From contig NZ_CP132353.1 of assembly GCF_030758455.1 (NCBI RefSeq), positions 124,001-188,000 of the forward strand: DNA of 64,000 bases, read 5' to 3'. The translations under genes were made by a program, and so were the position numbers. Under the pieces are notes generated by a model. It was not told the DNA's origin, did not search any database, and saw only the letters and a list, made by a program, of their open reading frames with translations. Shown here piece by piece: positions 61,734-64,000 of the stretch; the stretch's first letter is position 1; each line of letters begins with the position of its first letter. The stretch is from Erwinia pyri. Lineage in GTDB: Bacteria > Pseudomonadota > Gammaproteobacteria > Enterobacterales > Enterobacteriaceae.

Positions 61734-64000
61734 CTAGTGCGCTTTGGGTATGCCAAACTGCGTCAGCGTGGGATCGACGTTATGGTCAAAAGTCTTCTGA
61801 TCCTTATGCTTTTTCACCGCATCGATAATCGCCTTGATACCAAAGCCTATCCCCAGTACGGCATCAATGGCCCAGCCCACCGGTCCGGCGGCGGCGCCCA
61901 AGGCGCTTGCAGCAGCCAGGCCAGCGGCTTCTCCTGCGACCATTCCCACCACGCGACCCGCTACGGCCCCGGCCATTCTTCCCAGGCCTGCTGAGGCATC
62001 CTTCGCCAGTGCGTTAGCCGCGGCGTTATAACCGAGTTTGCCCAGCTCCGCCGTGCCTTTCACGCCGTCGTAAATCGTTTTCGCTGCCGCCGCCTTGTCG
62101 CCAGATTTCAGCTGGTCTGAGAGGGAAATCATGCCCGCTACGCCCAGCGCGCCGCCGCCCGCCATCAGACTTTTCCCGCTGCTACTGAGTCCCGCGGCGC
62201 TGGTCTGTTTCTCCACGTTATCGCGCAGCTGTGAAAGCATCTCTTTACCACTCATTTTTTGCAGATCGCTCTCTTTTGGCAGCGTTCCGGCCTCTTTCAA
62301 ATCTTTGAGTACGCTCATGCCTTTGCCGGTTGTGGTCAGCGCTTTCAGCGTGGCTTCAGCGTAGCCGTCCTGAGCAGCGGTAGTGGCGCTTTCCGGAATA
62401 GCCGCTTCATAGGCAGCTTTCTGCCGATCCACATCGCTCAGCACCTCGGTGGCATCGGTTTTTTTATTGTTTTTCAGGCCGCTTTCCACCGCCTTGCCCT
62501 GGGTAAAGTTTTCGTTATAAGAACGCTCGATTTCCTGCTTCAGCCCAGGCTGGCTGTTCACTACCTCTTGTGTGCTGGGGACTTTTCCCGCCTCTCCCTT
62601 CAGGTCGCCCTGCATCTTCAGCTCGGCATCCAGGTTACCAATAGCGCTGCTGTAATCGACAGGCTGCTTCTCTTCCTCTTTCTTGCCTTTATTCGCCTTA
62701 TCCGCTTTATCCCGGGCGGCCTGCATATCCTGCCCGAGCGCCTTACCGGACTTCAGATCTTCATAACGCTGGCTGACCGCCTGACTGAGTGCAGGATCGC
62801 TGTTGATGATGTTCTTTTCCTGCGCGGGCACGGCCTGATTCAGGTAATCCTTCACACTCTGGTCTTGCTGCAACTGACCAATCTTCTCTTCCAGCGCCGC
62901 CGAGGTTTTATCAACTTTACGCAGCGAGCTGCCGCCGTTGACCTGCTCTAGCGTCTGTTGCAGCTTCACCATTACAGCGGCTTTCTGCGCGCCGCTGTAG
63001 TTTTGTGGGTTATTGAAAACATCCTCATTGAGCTGGCTGATATCCACACTGGCGACCGCATTTCGCGTGGCAGCATCGCTCATCATGCTGGAAAATTCTC
63101 CGCCATTAGTGGGCGCCTGCTTTTTAATCCAGTCGTCGATATTATGAGTACTGATTTTCTGATCCGGGTTGTGCAGCGCCAGGCTTTTACCTTCGAACCC
63201 TCCCTGATCCAGCATCGTCATCAGCCCTGGCTGAGAGAACGTTTTTGCCGACCGGGTGAGGGAAGAGGCCAGGCCAGGATTGTTTTCCTGCAGCCCTTTC
63301 AGCGCGTCGGCGGTGATATATTTATCGACCTTGCCATCCTGATTCAGTGCTCCAGCTTTTGCCAGCGGTTCGCTGGCCCGCAGCGTGGCCGCCGACATCA
63401 CCATTTGCAGCGACTGGGGATCGGCGTTGGGATTTTCCTTTTTGTAATTATCGACATCTTTGCTTGCCGCATCGCGGGCTTTTTCCATGTTTTTAACAAA
63501 GGATTTGTAGTCGCCGCTGGTGGTTTTGCCGTCCGGCTTTCCGCCATGTTTGCCGACATCCATGGCCCTTTCCAGCGCCGGGTTAGCGCCAATAAACGCT
63601 TTGGCCCGATCGCCATCTTCGCCTCCTGCGGCGGCCATTTTCGCGGCGGCTATCGGACGGTTCATCTCTTTCGCTGCCTGTTCCCGCTGCTCTGGCGGCA
63701 GGTTTGATACCAGCGAATCATATTTCTTCAGCTCTTCCGGGGAGGAGTAAGGGGAGTTATCCAGGAAGGCGGCATCACTGCCGGGCGAAGCTGGCGCGGC
63801 CTCACTCCCGCTGGCCTGAGATTGCCCCGTATCCTGAAGCGGGGAGGTGGCAGTGGATTGCCCGACGTTGCCACTCTCTGCGCTTTGTGGCACTTCTCCT
63901 GTCTCCGCCGTGCTCTGGATGTCAGCCGCTTTTTTCAGCAGCCCGGCAAGCATCGAAGCCAGCTCCTTCAGCGCATCTTCCTTAGCCCCGACGCAGGCTT
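61734..64000 (-). CDS. HrpK-like type III secretion associated protein (start beyond window)
   Basis: At least 755 residues; the reading frame stays open through base 64000 (before the Met at 63953 it reads DALKELAS), so the true start lies outside. The protein is hydrophilic, Ser/Ala/Asp/Gln-rich, almost without cysteine and largely helical, with a Gly/Ala-rich hydrophobic stretch near the C-terminus (LAAASALGAAAGPVGWAIDA) and tail DPTLTQFGIPKAH. This architecture (long secreted-type region plus C-terminal membrane-active helix) fits HrpK, a harpin-like protein of plant-pathogen type III systems proposed to aid effector translocation. No other hrp gene is in the window. Identification by overall similarity, moderate confidence. 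Confidence 0.55.
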   Translation of the reverse strand, partial: ACVGAKEDALKELASMLAGLLKKAADIQSTAETGEVPQSAESGNVGQSTATSPLQDTGQSQASGSEAAPASPGSDAAFLDNSPYSSPEELKKYDSLVSNLPPEQREQAAKEMNRPIAAAKMAAAGGEDGDRAKAFIGANPALERAMDVGKHGGKPDGKTTSGDYKSFVKNMEKARDAASKDVDNYKKENPNADPQSLQMVMSAATLRASEPLAKAGALNQDGKVDKYITADALKGLQENNPGLASSLTRSAKTFSQPGLMTMLDQGGFEGKSLALHNPDQKISTHNIDDWIKKQAPTNGGEFSSMMSDAATRNAVASVDISQLNEDVFNNPQNYSGAQKAAVMVKLQQTLEQVNGGSSLRKVDKTSAALEEKIGQLQQDQSVKDYLNQAVPAQEKNIINSDPALSQAVSQRYEDLKSGKALGQDMQAARDKADKANKGKKEEEKQPVDYSSAIGNLDAELKMQGDLKGEAGKVPSTQEVVNSQPGLKQEIERSYNENFTQGKAVESGLKNNKKTDATEVLSDVDRQKAAYEAAIPESATTAAQDGYAEATLKALTTTGKGMSVLKDLKEAGTLPKESDLQKMSGKEMLSQLRDNVEKQTSAAGLSSSGKSLMAGGGALGVAGMISLSDQLKSGDKAAAAKTIYDGVKGTAELGKLGYNAAANALAKDASAGLGRMAGAVAGRVVGMVAGEAAGLAAASALGAAAGPVGWAIDAVLGIGFGIKAIIDAVKKHKDQKTFDHNVDPTLTQFGIPKAH

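Overview
The window is a 64 kb chromosomal segment of an enterobacterium. Gene content and order suggest Erwiniaceae (an Erwinia- or Pantoea-like plant-associated bacterium). The block eptB-dppABCDF-bcs-pdeK-dctA-yhjJ-kdgK-pdeH-yhjG-yhjE follows the E. coli order around dpp and bcs. Two additions point to a plant-associated lineage: a second, bcsD-containing cellulose operon and an HrpK-like type III secretion protein at the right edge. No rRNA, tRNA, CRISPR array or intact insertion sequence was seen.

Layout. 0-1.1 kb: start of an exported protein, a four-helix membrane protein and emrE. 1.2-3.6 kb: murQP (N-acetylmuramic acid uptake and cleavage) without an adjacent murR. 3.9-7 kb: an RcnB-like periplasmic protein, a membrane protein, a small HD hydrolase resembling stand-alone ppGpp hydrolases, and divergent ohrR/ohr. 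7.2-9.2 kb: a compact operon of a periplasmic protein, a cytochrome b and a Tat-exported sulfite-oxidase-fold molybdoenzyme. 9.4-17.6 kb: eptB and the dipeptide ABC transporter dppABCDF.

18-43 kb is the centre of the window, with two different cellulose-synthase loci side by side. Locus 1 (bcsO-Q-A-B-C-D-Z) is the bcsD-containing type. Its bcsA carries a +1 frameshift at a GGG run near 20716, and its bcsB contains a 42-bp tandem-repeat array. Locus 2 (bcsGFE divergent from bcsRQABC) is the E. coli-like type, intact but lacking its own bcsZ. The only GH8 cellulase gene is in locus 1. BcsG of locus 2 would make phosphoethanolamine cellulose. Two c-di-GMP phosphodiesterases (pdeK next to bcsC2; pdeH at 51 kb behind a near-consensus FliA promoter) and the PilZ and GIL domains in BcsA and BcsE link the region to c-di-GMP control of the motility-biofilm switch.

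45-57 kb: dctA, the M16 pseudopeptidase yhjJ, a ParE-toxin remnant, an esterase, kdgK with a KdgR-like box, pdeH, the AsmA-family yhjG, the MFS transporter yhjE and a membrane-anchored alpha/beta hydrolase. 57.9-64 kb: mntP with an MntR box, an unlisted 25-residue AzuC-like small protein gene, a short-chain dehydrogenase, cbpAM, a small exported protein, and the HrpK-like protein, which runs off the right edge.
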